Positions 45,113 through 57,263 of a stretch of 64,000 nucleotides of DNA are shown here, piece by piece. How positions within the stretch are numbered: position 1 is the stretch's first letter; the number at the start of each line of letters is the position of its first letter. Source of the stretch: Lantana camara (taxonomy: Eukaryota; Streptophyta; Magnoliopsida; Lamiales; Verbenaceae); the NCBI GenBank assembly GCA_037501455.1, contig CM074857.1, positions 106,363,501-106,427,500 of the forward strand, in the 5' to 3' direction. Both the position numbers and the translations under genes were made by a program. The notes under the pieces are model-generated. The model did not search any database, was not told the origin of the DNA, and saw nothing but the letters and a program-made list of their open reading frames with translations.

Positions 45113-47564
45113 CTACACGTAGAACCGTCTAAGGTTACATGCATTCCATGGTCTAGGGAGACGCTCGCCTTGCAAAGTCTCTAGCAAGTAGGTGTTGTTC
45201 GCTCGTACTTGAATGACTTTGAAGGGGCCTTCCCAATTGGGATCCAACTTACCCACATGTTTGGAAACTTCAACTTTTTTGAGGACCAAGTCCCCTAGCT
45301 GGAAAGTTTTCTCTCTGACACGTTTGTTATACTGGTGGGCTACGGTCGCCTTGTACTTGTGGATGCGAGCCCAAGCTGTGTTCCTCCTTTCGTCTAGCAA
45401 ATCTAATTCGAACGTTCGATTGGTCTCGTTGATTGCAGGCTCGAAATAGGCAACGCGTGCGGATTCTTGAGTGATCTCCGAAGGTATCATAGCCTCGGAG
45501 CCATATATGAGGGAGTAAGGGTTTCCCCTGTTGCCGCTCTTGGGGTGGTACGGTACGCCCAAAGGCACCTTGAAGTTCTTCTGCCCACTCCCTTTTCTTA
45601 CTTTCGAGCATCGTTTTCAAATGCTGGAGTATGGTTCGGTTGGTCACTTCACCTTGACCGTTGGCTTGAGGATCAATGCCCCACTGGTCGAAGGGTCAAG
45701 AGACATCAATAGGGATCATTTGAGCCGCCGGCAGTTGAGGGGTGTTAGAATGAAACTGGCACTTAGGGCATTTCTTGGAGTAACTGATGGCATCCTGTAG
45801 TAGCGAGGGCCAGTAGAAACCACTCCTCAAGACTTTCTTAGCCAGAATTCGACCGCCGGAATGATTCCCACAGCTTCCGTTGTGCACATGTTCCAACACT
45901 TCCTTGGCTTGCGAGGGCCTCAAGCACCTCATTGGCACACCTTGGAAAGATCGTTTGAATAGCCGTCCGTCGCTGTCAAGAGAAAAGTGAGGGGCCTTAC
46001 TCCTAACCTTCCGAGCTTCTACTTTATCGCTCGGGCAGGTCCCATCCCTCATAAACTTAATGATGTCATCGAGCCAACAAGGTTCGGAGGGATCAATCAT
46101 GTTCACCTCGCACGAGGGTTCCGTTTCACGAATCAGCGATTTCTCCGTTCTGAGGAATTTGACTGAGCGCTCGCAAGAATCCTCCAGAGCCGATGCGAAC
46201 TTGGAAAGAGCGTCTGCACGCTCGTTTTCCGACATTGGGATCTGCAACAGATGGAATTCTTTGAATTTGGCGATCACTTCCTTAGCACTTGCCAAGTACT
46301 GCACCATAGTGGCTTCTCGAGCCTCATAAGTGCCATCAATTTGACTTGCGATCAGCTGGGAGTCAACATACGCAGTGATCCGAACGGCACCATTCTGGTG
46401 GGCTATCCTGAGCCCTTGGATTAGAGCCTCATACTCGGCCTCGTTGTTGGTGACCTGGAACGCCAGTTTAATAGCGTAATCAACTTCCGTACCGTGAGGA
46501 TCTCTGAGGGTCACCCCGGCTCCCCCCCCCTCCCCGTGAGGTCGAGGAGCCATCTGTGTGCAGAAGCCACAGTCCCTCTTCCACCGAGGGCCCAGTATCC
46601 AGATTGAAACGCTCTACCAACAGGTCTGCCACTGCCTGAGCCTGTATCACGGTATGGGGCTCGAAAGTAATATCAAATTGACTGAGTTCAATTGACCATT
46701 TGATTAACCTCCCTGAGACGTCTGGCTTCGCAAGCACCTGTTTGAGGGGTTGGTCTGTGAGCACTGTGATTGAATGAGCCTGAAAATAAGGCCTTAGCCT
46801 TTGGGATGCATTAACAAGCGCAAAAGCGAACTTCTCTGTCTCCATATATCTCTTCTCCGCCCCCTGCAAGGTTTTGCTTAAATAGTATACCGGTAAGTGT
46901 TTACGCTCGCGGACCGCCACAAGGACAGCGCCCGTAGCCTCTGTGGAGACTGAAAGGTAAATGAACAAGTTTTCTCCAGGGCTAGGCTTGGTCAACAGCG
47001 GTGCGCTCGTGAGGTATTGCTTCATGTCCTGTAAAGCTTTCTCACATTCCAGGCTCCAAGCGAAGTTGCGAGGGTTGCGCAAAATTTTGAAGAAAGGTAA
47101 GTTCCTGTCCGCCGAGCGGGAGATGAACCTGTTCAATGAAATGATCTTCCCCACCAGCACTTGGACTTCCCTCACGTTCCGAGGGGAGGGAATATCAAGA
47201 ATTGCTTTAATCTTTTTCGGATTTACCTCTATGCCCCGTTGACTGACCATGTACCCCAAGAATTTACCACCCCGAACGCCAAATGTACATTTGGAGGGGT
47301 TCAGTTTCATTCCATAATGACGTAGGATATTGAAAGTTTGTTTGAGATCCTCCAGATGGGAATGCTGGCGCTCGCTCTTGACTATCATGTCGTCTACATA
47401 CACTTCCATGGATTTTTCTATTTCGCGCTCGAACATCCTGTTGACGAGGCATTGATAAGTTGTCCCCGTATTTTTGAGCCCGAACGACATGACTTTGAAA
47501 CAGAAGACGCCTACATGTACCACGAACGAGGTTTTGGGGCGATCCTCGGGCGCCATGAAGATCT
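45113..47564 (-). pseudogene. Pol C-terminal part of element B (RT end, RNase H, integrase)
   Basis: Continues the reverse transcriptase cut by element G: QIFMAPEDRPKTSF, then YVDDMIVKS, first RNase H region, second RNase H (LHTDGSSTSRGGG, frame change near 46530), then VTNNEAEYEALIQGL, integrase finger HNGSCGNHSGG...CPKCQ. After IPIDVS there is a TGA, then PFDQWGID joins directly to PQANGQGEVTNR, so roughly the whole DDE core between the first D and the E is deleted. Another frame change follows near 45560 before the C-terminal end (VYGSEAM-like IYGSEAMIPSE to NACNLRRFYV). Dead. Confidence 0.9.
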
Positions 47565-47569
47565 GATAA

Positions 47570-50500
47570 TGTAACGCCCCGCTCATTCGATAAATAAGGT
47601 ACGTCATTTTCCAACCTTTTTATGTGTTTAATTATGTGATTGGTGCGTTGTGTGGCCCTCTTTTGGACTCTTTTAGAGTTAGGGCCCTTTTTGTAATTTT
47701 CTTCTTTTGAGGGGTTTTTCCGGTCACTTCTCGTTCGGTAGAGATTTTGACTTCTTTGACCCTTCCTTTGCGTCCGGGGCATCGAGACGAGTCCGTAGAC
47801 TCTAAGTTTGCCCAATTCTGACTTCGTTAGCCCGTTCTTCCGATCGTTTCTGCGTACCAGGACCCAAGATATATACTCGGGTTTCCTCGTTTTGCGTGCC
47901 AAAATCAGATCAGCTCCAGCCATCGTCTTCTCCAGCGATCCGACACTGTTCACACACAGTGGAGGTGTGAAAACACACACTAGCTCGTTCTCCCTCGTTT
48001 CTCGACGGAATTCGACGAATCTATAGTGAAAATTTATCAGCTCGACGAGCCCGTCACAACCGTACCAGTTTCGTAGGCTGAAAGTGACCAGCGGCGGAGC
48101 AGCGGCGGTCCGACGGTGGCGGGTTGCGCCACCTCCACGCCGGCGGCGTTCCGGCGACCCTCGCCGGCCAACAACCACCCTACCCTATGTTTTCGACCCT
48201 TCCCGTTCCATTTCTGGCCTCCTTTTCGAGCGAATCGCAGCGTATGTGGTGGTTCCGACGGTGACGCAGCGGCGCGACTTCGGGGTGGTGGTTCGGCCTC
48301 TTCCCGACCAGTTTTGGTGGTGGAGCCTTCACGAAAGTTGCTTAGATTGACGAGACTTAGCGGATGGCATCGACGGCATCCCGAGAACCGGCCGTTGGCG
48401 GTGGACCGGCGGTGAACCGATGGTGAACCGGCGGGTCCGAACCGGTTACTGTTCCGGCAGTTTTTCCGGCGGTTTGACTTGGGGCTTTTGTAGGGCTCGT
48501 TACAAGCTTTCCAACGGTATGCCCGGATTTCATTTTGGTTTTACGGTTTACGTTTAATTTCAGTTTTCGTCATTGGGATTTGATTCGGTTTTTCGTCAAC
48601 GAAGTCCTGCGTGTTTGGCATTTTCTGAAATTGATTGAGGGCTTTTGTTGAGCAGGCCGAGACGCACGTTCCTGTCCTTCCGGGGATTTTTCCGACCACC
48701 GGAGGCGGTGTTCCGGTGGCGGCCGGTGGCTGTTCGACCGGCTACGGTAGCGGCATTCCGGTGACTTTCGGACAGAAAGTCCCTTTCGTTGTGGTGAGTC
48801 CAACGCCACTTTCCGTTCGTCAATCGGATGCCCGGTTGATTTATTGTGATTTATTTTGTGTATTTCTATTTAATTAAAATTAATTGTTTTAATTGCAATA
48901 AATTGTCAATTGCTTGATTTGTCGATTAATATGAATTCCAATGTGTACGAAAGCATGTATTAAATGATCTATGATATAGGTTGATGCTTTGATTTGCAAT
49001 TTGAACTCCGATATGCCGTATTTGAGCTATTTGTCTAACTTGAAGGGGTATATGTGTAATTTTGTAAATAATATGAATATTGTTTGATTTAATTAGGTAA
49101 CCTTGTTATTTGAATCCGCTTAGTGATATATGGATTGAGTATGCCATGTGTGGATTATATAAAATTGATATAGCTGGAATTGATATGTGATTTTGGGAGA
49201 TTTAAATGATTGATAAACTTGATATACTTGAATTATAAATGTTATATAAAGTTCATGACTTGATTGCAAGGAATTATGAAAGATATGAAATGATTGGGCT
49301 TGAAACCCTCATGTATGGAATGTACTTGAACGAATTACTTGATTATGTAACTCCATAACATCATTTTACTTCTTATACATCTCATATCATGTGTTTAGCA
49401 TTGCCGTGCGTCTATGTGGTTTCATATTGAGTCAATTCTCACCAGTACACACTATTCCTTCTCTTGTACAGTTTGTTTCCAGGGCGGAGACTTCCAAATT
49501 GAATAGGCACCCGTATTGCTCTTGTTTCTTGTCTCGTGGAATTCCAGGTGAGGGTGTTTTCCGTTCTAGTTATGTATTCAACCCTACAACCCTTATGTGA
49601 AAAGCTTTGGCCAAAACCTTATGATTATATATGTTACTTTTAAAAGTGGAGTCATCGAGTAAATATTGATTGATCGAGTAATATTGATCGAGTAAACCCT
49701 TTTCAAATGGATAATGATGGATATGGTATGATTCTTATGAATCAAATGTTTTGGCGAGAAAGAATGATTGATTGATTGCACTGATTGGGGCCCAGGGGCT
49801 TGGTGTGAGTGGGGACCCGAGGAGGCAAGGGCTGACGGTAAACCCTCACACTAGTCCCACTATTGAACAGCGGTACCGGACCTCGTCAGGAGATTGGCGG
49901 GGAAAGGGAGCTGAGTGCCATCTGGGGAGTCATGTAACCCCTTTTGGCCAATGATTGGGTGGTCGGGCCTTGCAAACCCACCACCAACCCGGAGGGAGAA
50001 GGTTGGAACTTGTTTATTGATTGAAAATGATTGAATGATTGATTGATTATAATGGATAGGCACTGTGCGGGAAGGCCGAGAATCGGATTGCCCAAACAAA
50101 TATATTTAGGACATGGCATGTGATCTGAGTGTATTATGATATATTGCATGATCACCTATTTAAAGTATTAATGATATTTGTCGTACACGGTCGGAGTTTG
50201 GTTGGAGATTGTGCACGCTCACTCGCCGAGCCTTATTGATTGAATATGATTTATGAACTTAATGAATTTAATATGAATAGTCGTAAAGTCTGAGCATTGC
50301 TTAGTCATTCTTTTGCCCTTTATGGGAACTAACTTTAAATAAAACCTTGCTCGGGATTTATGACTTGCATGTGCATGTTTCTATATCATATGTATCGCTC
50401 CTGCTCACTCAGTCTTCTAGAGACTGACCCCTCTTTCCCCTTTTTTCCAGTTTCTTTTGCAGGTGTTGGTTACTAGGCGGAGTTAGAGTGTCGAGTCTTT

Positions 50501-50878
50501 GTTCTAGTATCACTCATTTACACTCACTGCATATTATATTGTCTTTAAATATTGTATTGATTAATTATTGATTTATTATTGATGGCCGGTGTGCCTTATT
50601 GAATTGATATTGATTCGGGACAGGTTAGGACAGGTGTACTGATTAGTGGAACCCGTATTTGTATTCGTATTGGATTTCATTTATTTCATGAATGATTTCC
50701 TTGCTTCCGCATTTTGGGTTTTGTTGATGGTTCCAGGGTTAGCTTCCGCCTAGTCAGGACTGTACTTTTGATTGTCACCCGTTCGCTGTGAGTCCGATTC
50801 ATGTGTGGACTGCCTATTTCATATGTGGATTAGACTCATAGTGCGGGGGATGTGGTGTCTATCGTCCCGGGTGCTACA
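47570..50878 (+). repeat. 5' LTR of element G
   Basis: 3309 bp, TGTAACGCCCCGCTC to CCCGGGTGCTACA. It has a GC-rich CCGGCGG-bearing block (48090-48480). Open frames inside, such as 48178-47264 minus, are repeated in the other LTR and show no domain. Confidence 0.93.
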
Positions 50879-50886
50879 TCTTTAGG

Positions 50887-50898
50887 TGGTATCAGAGC
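50887..50898 (+). other. Primer-binding site of element G, tRNA-iMet
   Basis: TGGTATCAGAGC eight bases after the 5' LTR, as in the Reina element. Confidence 0.9.
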
Positions 50899-53296
50899 TA
50901 CCAGGTTCAGAACCGGTGCTCTGGGTCGTGTTGTCTCGAGTATAGGTCGCACGGCATAGGAACTAATTGTCAATGTGCGCATTGCATCATTCTTGAATAC
51001 TGAATTGTGATTTCTTCAAACTTTATTAGATTATTAGTTGCATTTTGCATTGAATCCATTCTTTTGGTGTTAATTATGTGGCATGAGCATATATTAATCG
51101 CATGCATTTATTTTCAAAATGAGCTGTGATTCATAGGATATGAAGATAATATCAAACCACGGCCAATCTTTACGACAACCACAGGCTACCACAAGCTCTT
51201 CTTTTAGCTCGGAAGCTGTAAGGAATGCCTTGGGGATTTCTATAGAAATTTAAGAGTCAAACCTTTTCTAATATGAGGTTAGGGCTCGAGTGACAAAGTC
51301 CAGAATAAGAGGTCAGTTCGAAGGAAAAGTTTGCCAGCTCTATTACCGATGGTGAATCCATGATGAGACGGGATTTGTGGCGTGTAATGATTTGGTTTCA
51401 CGAGATCAACATGTTTGTTTACACTACGAAGATTTGGCAACCAGATTCCAAAGAAGAGAAATCTCGAAGATGTTTTAAATTCGAGGTTTCTATCAACGTG
51501 GAGGCGATGACCTTCAAAAGAATTAAAGTAAAGTAGGTTCGTGGTTGAGAAGTAGTAAAGACCATCTAACTTGAGAAAGAGGCGGAAGAAAATATGAAGA
51601 ATAATATAGCTTGGGATTTAGATTGATGAAAAAGGATGAAGAGACTACGAAGAGGGAATTCTCATGCTTCAGAATCGGGAGTTGGATTGAGAAGGATTAA
51701 AGAAAATTAGTCGACGTGGTAAGTATAAGTTCATGGAAAATGACAATGCTAAGGATTTTATCTTCGGCCGGATATGAGTTCATCTTCCAAATTCAAGATG
51801 AAGTGTCGAGTTGTGAGATTTAATTAAGAGCTTTGGAGCAACAAATGGAAATGATAAAGAAAGACAAAGAACTATTGGAGGGAAATTATGTATTCGAATG
51901 TAAACAATTGGGGATTGATTCTTCGAGAGAAGTCAGGATACCAACTTCATGGTGTTGAAGAATTTAGGTTCAAGAGATTTCAATCTCGGACTTGGGAGAT
52001 CCATAAGTCGATATACGGGAACTTTGAATATTTGAAAGACCATGGGTAAAGAAGAGGTGAACAATTAATTCAAGACAAACCTGCAATTTGAGAAACAAAG
52101 AAATATGCCAAGTTAAAGTTTACAACTACGGTGACAGGTTCTATGCATTCATAAGCACGTGCATCATACATCGCTTTAATTATTTAAATTTCTCTATTTA
52201 TATGCGCATCTCTAATTTGTATAATTGTTCCAATGTGTTGCATCCTTAATTGTTTACAAGTGTGATATTGCATTGGCACCCTAATCCGACATGCATTTTA
52301 GTGTTTACTTGATAGGTATCCCCCACATCTTATTTATCAAGTGATACTCCGACTGATTCTTGCTGGGATCAAGAAAAGAAGAAATTCTGGGTGGTACTGG
52401 TTGGTTAAAAAGGAAATGGAAAATTCTGAGGTTTGGGAAAATAGAATCGAATGTGGGAACGAAAGAAGCAGGTTGTCATTCCTACTAATTGCTTCAAAGG
52501 AAATGTGAGGACTATCACTAGACAAGTGGCGTGATTAGAACCACTTATACCGAGGAAGTTAAGTTGAAGAAATTGAGGTGTTTTGATCCGAGAAGTGGTA
52601 GAAAAGTCTAAGAAGTTTGAGTTAAGTTAATATAACCGGGATGAAGATCTTCTTAAGGCATCGAAGAGAGTGGTTCGTTTGGGAATTTATAAGTGCGTGA
52701 TTCAGACAGTGAGGATGATGATACTATCAGGGAACTTCTCATGGATTCCTAAATTAGTTCAAGAAAGGAAAATTGGTCAACAATTTATTACCTTTAAGAA
52801 GGATGTCCACTAGTTCCAGATGACCAAATCTTCAACAAAGGACTTAACCAGTTAGTGACAGTGTATGAAGTGGGAGTTAAAGTTCAATATTCTTGTACGG
52901 CCAAAGACAATATAATGAACCTGGTACAAAGATAAATGTTCTGATCGTAGGCGGAATAAACTAGTGCTCGGTTAATTGCAGAAGATAACTGTGAGTAAGG
53001 ATCCGAATGGAATCGAGAATAGGATCAACCAAGGGTCTGACTTTCTCAGTCAAACATCTACTAAAGATAGGAAAGACGAGTTGGGAATCAAGCCAGCTAA
53101 AGATCAGACTATCCAAATCGTGGAGTAAAGTCACAACATCAATTCCATTACTACGGTGAACGGTACACTAAGCATCCATCGCACGAGCATGCATGCATCG
53201 TTTACATATTTAAATTTTATTATTATGTGTTACCCTGGCCAGTGGAGTGTGTGTTGATTATTGTGAACCTTGCTTCTGCTTGTGTGCTTGAGTGGA

Positions 53297-53665
53297 AGGG
53301 AGATTTGATTCTCTCTGATTTACGTGCCAGGAAGATGTGGATTCTTCCTGTTTATGTGATAGAAAGATGCTGGATTCTTTCTGTTTTCTGTGCACGAGAG
53401 ATGCTGGATTCTCTTGTACTTAGGTATTCGAGGGATGTTGGATTCTCTTGGATTTAGGAGCTTGAGAAATGCTGGATTTTCTCAAACTAGATGTCTGGAT
53501 GGATGTGGAATCTGACAGATTTAGGCTGGGAGACGGGGTTCTCTCAATTCTGTGTTTGAGAGACGGGGTTCTCTCAATTCTGTGCCCGAGAGACGGGGTT
53601 CTCTCTTTTGTGTGTGTTGAGGGACGGGGTTTCCTCACTTGTGTGTTGAGAGATGGGATTCTCTC
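53297..53665 (+). repeat. Array of about 12 small hairpins with changing stems
   Basis: Units recur every 29-34 bp. Each is a 6-8 bp stem around a 6-8 base loop. Examples: CAGGAAGA/TCTTCCTG (53328/53343), AGAAAGA/TCTTTCT (53361/53376), CGAGAGA/TCTCTTG (53395/53410), TTGAGAAA/TTTCTCAA (53462/53478), TTGAGAGA/TCTCTCAA (53556/53570), TGAGGGA/TTCCTCA (53618/53631). Early loops read TGCTGGAT, later ones CGGGGT. The unit near 53495 is eroded. Confidence 0.85.
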
Positions 53666-53934
53666 TTGTTTGACGTGTTTGCGTTACGCCTGGATAGACA
53701 GAGGTTAACAAGTGACGAGGCAATGGACTAGTAGCGGTTGAACGAGTTTTGAAGTGACTAACGGCCAAGTGTTCGAGTAGATCTTTGTGACTACCAGACT
53801 CTGAAGGGGTGATACAAATAGGGGGAGTAAACTTCACAACCAGGGCTAAGATGCTACGCAATTTCGGGAAACAGATCGATACATTTCAGTTGAAGCTCTT
53901 CGGTCCAACAGTAGGACCTGAGGACAGGTCCTTT

Positions 53935-53949
53935 TGAAGGAGGGAAGAT
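53935..53949 (+). other. Polypurine tract of element G
   Basis: GAAGGAGGGAAGAT lies directly before the 3' LTR. Confidence 0.75.
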
Positions 53950-56900
53950 TGTAACGCCCCGCTCATTCGATAAATAAGGTACGTCATTTTCCAACCTTTT
54001 TATGTGTTTAATTATGTGATTGGTGCGTTGTGTGGCCCTCTTTTGGACTCTTTTAGAGTTAGGGCCCTTTTTGTAATTTTCTTCTTTTGAGGGGTTTTTC
54101 CGGTCACTTCTCGTTCGGTAGAGATTTTGACTTCTTTGACCCTTCCTTTGCGTCCGGGGCATCGAGACGAGTCCGTAGACTCTAAGTTTGCCCAATTCTG
54201 ACTTCGTTAGCCCGTTCTTCCGATCGTTTCTGCGTACCAGGACCCAAGATATATACTCGGGTTTCCTCGTTTTGCGTGCCAAAATCAGATCAGCTCCAGC
54301 CATCGTCTTCTCCAGCGATCCGACACTGTTCACACACAGTGGAGGTGTGAAAACACACACTAGCTCGTTCTCCCTCGTTTCTCGACGGAATTCGACGAAT
54401 CTATAGTGAAAATTTATCAGCTCGACGAGCCCGTCACAACCGTACCAGTTTCGTGGGCTGAAAGTGACCAGCGGCGGAGCAGCGGCGGTCCGACGGTGGC
54501 GGGTTGCGCCACCTCCACGCCGGCGGCGTTCCGGCGACCCTCGCCGGCCAACAACCACCCTACCCTATGTTTTCGACCCTTCCCGTTCCATTTCCGGCCT
54601 CCTTTTCGAGCGAATCGCAGCGTAGGTGGTGGTTCCGGCGGTGACGCAGCGGCGCGACTTCGGGGTGGTGGTTCGGCCTCTTCCCGACCAGTTTTGGTGG
54701 TGGAGCCTTCACGAAAGTTGCTTAGATTGACGAGACTTAGCGGAAGGCATCGACGGCATCCCGAGAACCGGCCGTTGGCGGTGGACCGGCGGTGAACCGG
54801 TGGTGAACCGGCGGGTCCGAACCGGTTACTGTTCCGGCAGTTTTTCCGGCGGTTTGACTTGGGGCTTTTGTAGGGCTCGTTACAAGCTTTCCAACGGTAT
54901 GCCCGGATTTCATTTTGGTTTTACGGTTTACGTTTAATTTCAGTTTTCGTCATTGGGATTTGATTCTGTTTTTCGTCAACGAAGTCCTGCGTGTTTGGCA
55001 TTTTCTGAAATTGATTGAGGGCTTTTGTTGAGCAGGCCGAGACGCACGTTCCTATCCTTCCGGGGATTTTTCCGACCACCGGAGGCGGTGTTCCGGTGGC
55101 GGCCGGTGGCTGTTCGACCGGCTACGGTAGCGGCATTCCGGTGACTTTCGGACAGAAAGTCCCTTTCGTTGTGGTGAGTCCAACGCCACTTTCCGTTCGT
55201 CAATCGGATGCCCGGTTGATTTATTGTGATTTATTTTGTGTATTTCTATTTAATTGAAATTAATTGTTTTAATTGCAATAAATTGTCAATTGCTTGATTT
55301 GTCGATTAATATGAATTCCAATGTGTACGAAAGCATGTATTAAATGATCTATGATATAGGTTGATGCTTTGATTTGCAATTTGAACTCCGATATGCCGTA
55401 TTTGAGCTATTTGTCTAACTTGAAGGGGTATATGTGTAATTTTGTAAATAATATGAATATTGTTTGATTTAATTAGGTAACCTTGTTATTTGAATCCGCT
55501 TAGTGATATATGGATTGAGTATGCCATGTGTGGATTATATAAAATTGATATAGCTGGAATTGATATGTGATTTTGGGAGATTTAAATGATTGATAAACTT
55601 GATATACTTGAATTATAAATGTTATATAAAGTTCATGACTTGATTGCAAGGAATTATGAAAGATATGAAATGATTGGGCTTGAAACCCTCATGTATGGAA
55701 TGTACTTGAACGAATTACTTGATTATGTAACTCCATAACATCATTTTACTTCTTATACATCTCATATCATGTGTTTAGCATTGCCGTGCGTCTATGTGGT
55801 TTCATATTGAGTCAATTCTCACCAGTACACACTATTCCTTCTCTTGTACAGTTTGTTTCCAGGGCGGAGACTTCCAAATTGAATAGGCACCCGTATTGCT
55901 CTTGTTTCTTGTCTCGTGGAATTCCAGGTGAGGGTGTTTTCCGTTCTAGTTATGTATTCAACCCTACAACCCTTATGTGAAAAGCTTTGGCCAAAACCTT
56001 ATGATTATATATGTTACTTTTAAAAGTGGAGTCATCGAGTAAATATTGATTGATCGAGTAATATTGATCGAGTAAACCCTTTTCAAATGGATAATGATGG
56101 ATATGGTATGATTCTTATGAATCAAATGTTTTGGCGAGAAAGAATGATTGATTGATTGCACTGATTGGGGCCCAGGGGCTTGGTGTGAGTGGGGACCCGA
56201 GGAGGCAAGGGCTGACGGTAAACCCTCACACTAGTCCCACTATTGAACAGCGGTACCGAACCTCGTCAGGAGATTGGCGGGGAAAGGGAGCTGAGTGCCA
56301 TCTGGGGAGTCATGTAACCCCTTTTGGCCAATGATTGGGTGGTCGGGCCTTGCAAACCCACCACCAACCCGGAGGGAGAAGGTTGGAACTTGTTTATTGA
56401 TTGAAAATGATTGAATGATTGATTGATTATAATGGATAGGCACTGTGCGGGAAGGCCGGGAATCGGATTGCCCAAACAAATATATTTAGGACATGGCATG
56501 TGATCTGAGTGTATTATGATATATTGCATGATCACCTATTTAAAGTATTAATGATATTTGTCGTACACGGTCGGAGTTTGGTTGGAGATTGTGCACGCTC
56601 ACTCGCCGAGCCTTATTGATTGAATATGATTTATGAACTTAATGAATTTAATATGAATAGTCGTAAAGTCTGAGCATTGCTTAGTCATTCTTTTGCCCTT
56701 TATGGGAACTAACTTTAAATAAAACCTTGCTCGGGATTTATGACTTGCATGTGCATGTTTCTATATCATATGTATCGCTCCTGCTCACTCAGTCTTCTAG
56801 AGACTGACCCCTCTTTCCCCTTTTTTCCAGTTTCTTTTGCAGGTGTTGGTTACTAGGCGGAGTTAGAGTGTCGAGTCTTTGTTCTAGTATCACTCATTTA

Positions 56901-57258
56901 CACTCACTGCATATTATATTGTCTTTAAATACTGTATTGATTAATTATTGATTTATTATTGATGGCCGGTGTGCCTTATTGAATTGATATTGATTCGGGA
57001 CAGGTTAGGACAGGTGTACTGATTAGTGGAACCCGTATTTGTATTCGTATTGGATTTCATTTATTTCATGAATGATTTCCTTGCTTCCGCATTTTGGGTT
57101 TTGTTGATGGTTCCAGGGTTAGCTTCCGCCTAGTCAGGACTGTACTTTTGATTGTCACCCGTTCGCTGTGAGTCCGATTCATGTGTGGACTGCCTATTTC
57201 ATATGTGGATTAGACTCATAGTGCGGGGGATGTGGTGCCTATCGTCCCGGGTGCTACA
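53950..57258 (+). repeat. 3' LTR of element G
   Basis: 3309 bp, same length as 47570-50878 and about 99.6% identical by eye. Confidence 0.93.
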
Positions 57259-57263
57259 GATAA

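Larger units (their letters stand above)
50899..53949 (+). other. Internal region of element G, non-coding
   Basis: No frame above about 75 codons and no retroviral motif. From about 51240 to 53100 the plus strand is conspicuously purine-rich. A diverged direct repeat of about 85 bp (52129-52210 and 53149-53225, both with actacggtga and gcatc..tttaa words) is present. The 3' end carries the hairpin array 53297-53665 and a polypurine tract. Confidence 0.75.
47570..57258 (+). mobile_element. Non-autonomous LTR retrotransposon G with 3.3-kb LTRs (LARD-like)
   Basis: 9,689 bp, perfect TSD GATAA (47565-47569, 57259-57263) inside the RT of element B. LTRs are each 3309 bp with about 13 differences noticed (about 0.4%). 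A tRNA-Met PBS follows the 5' LTR and a purine tract precedes the 3' LTR. The 3.07-kb internal region has no gag or pol frame on either strand, so it must be mobilised in trans. The LTR start TGTAACGCCCC and its length suggest a derivative of a Tekay/Del-type chromovirus (inference). Confidence 0.92.

Noticed and set aside
47264..48178. 304-codon minus frame at the G/B junction
   Set aside because: It starts in the G LTR (the same frame recurs at 53854-54558), crosses the insertion boundary and ends in pol of B in the wrong frame; no domain.
53297..53665. CRISPR-like regular spacing of repeats
   Set aside because: The genome is a plant's, units are contiguous and imperfect, there are no unique spacers and no cas genes; the regularity comes from hairpin units.
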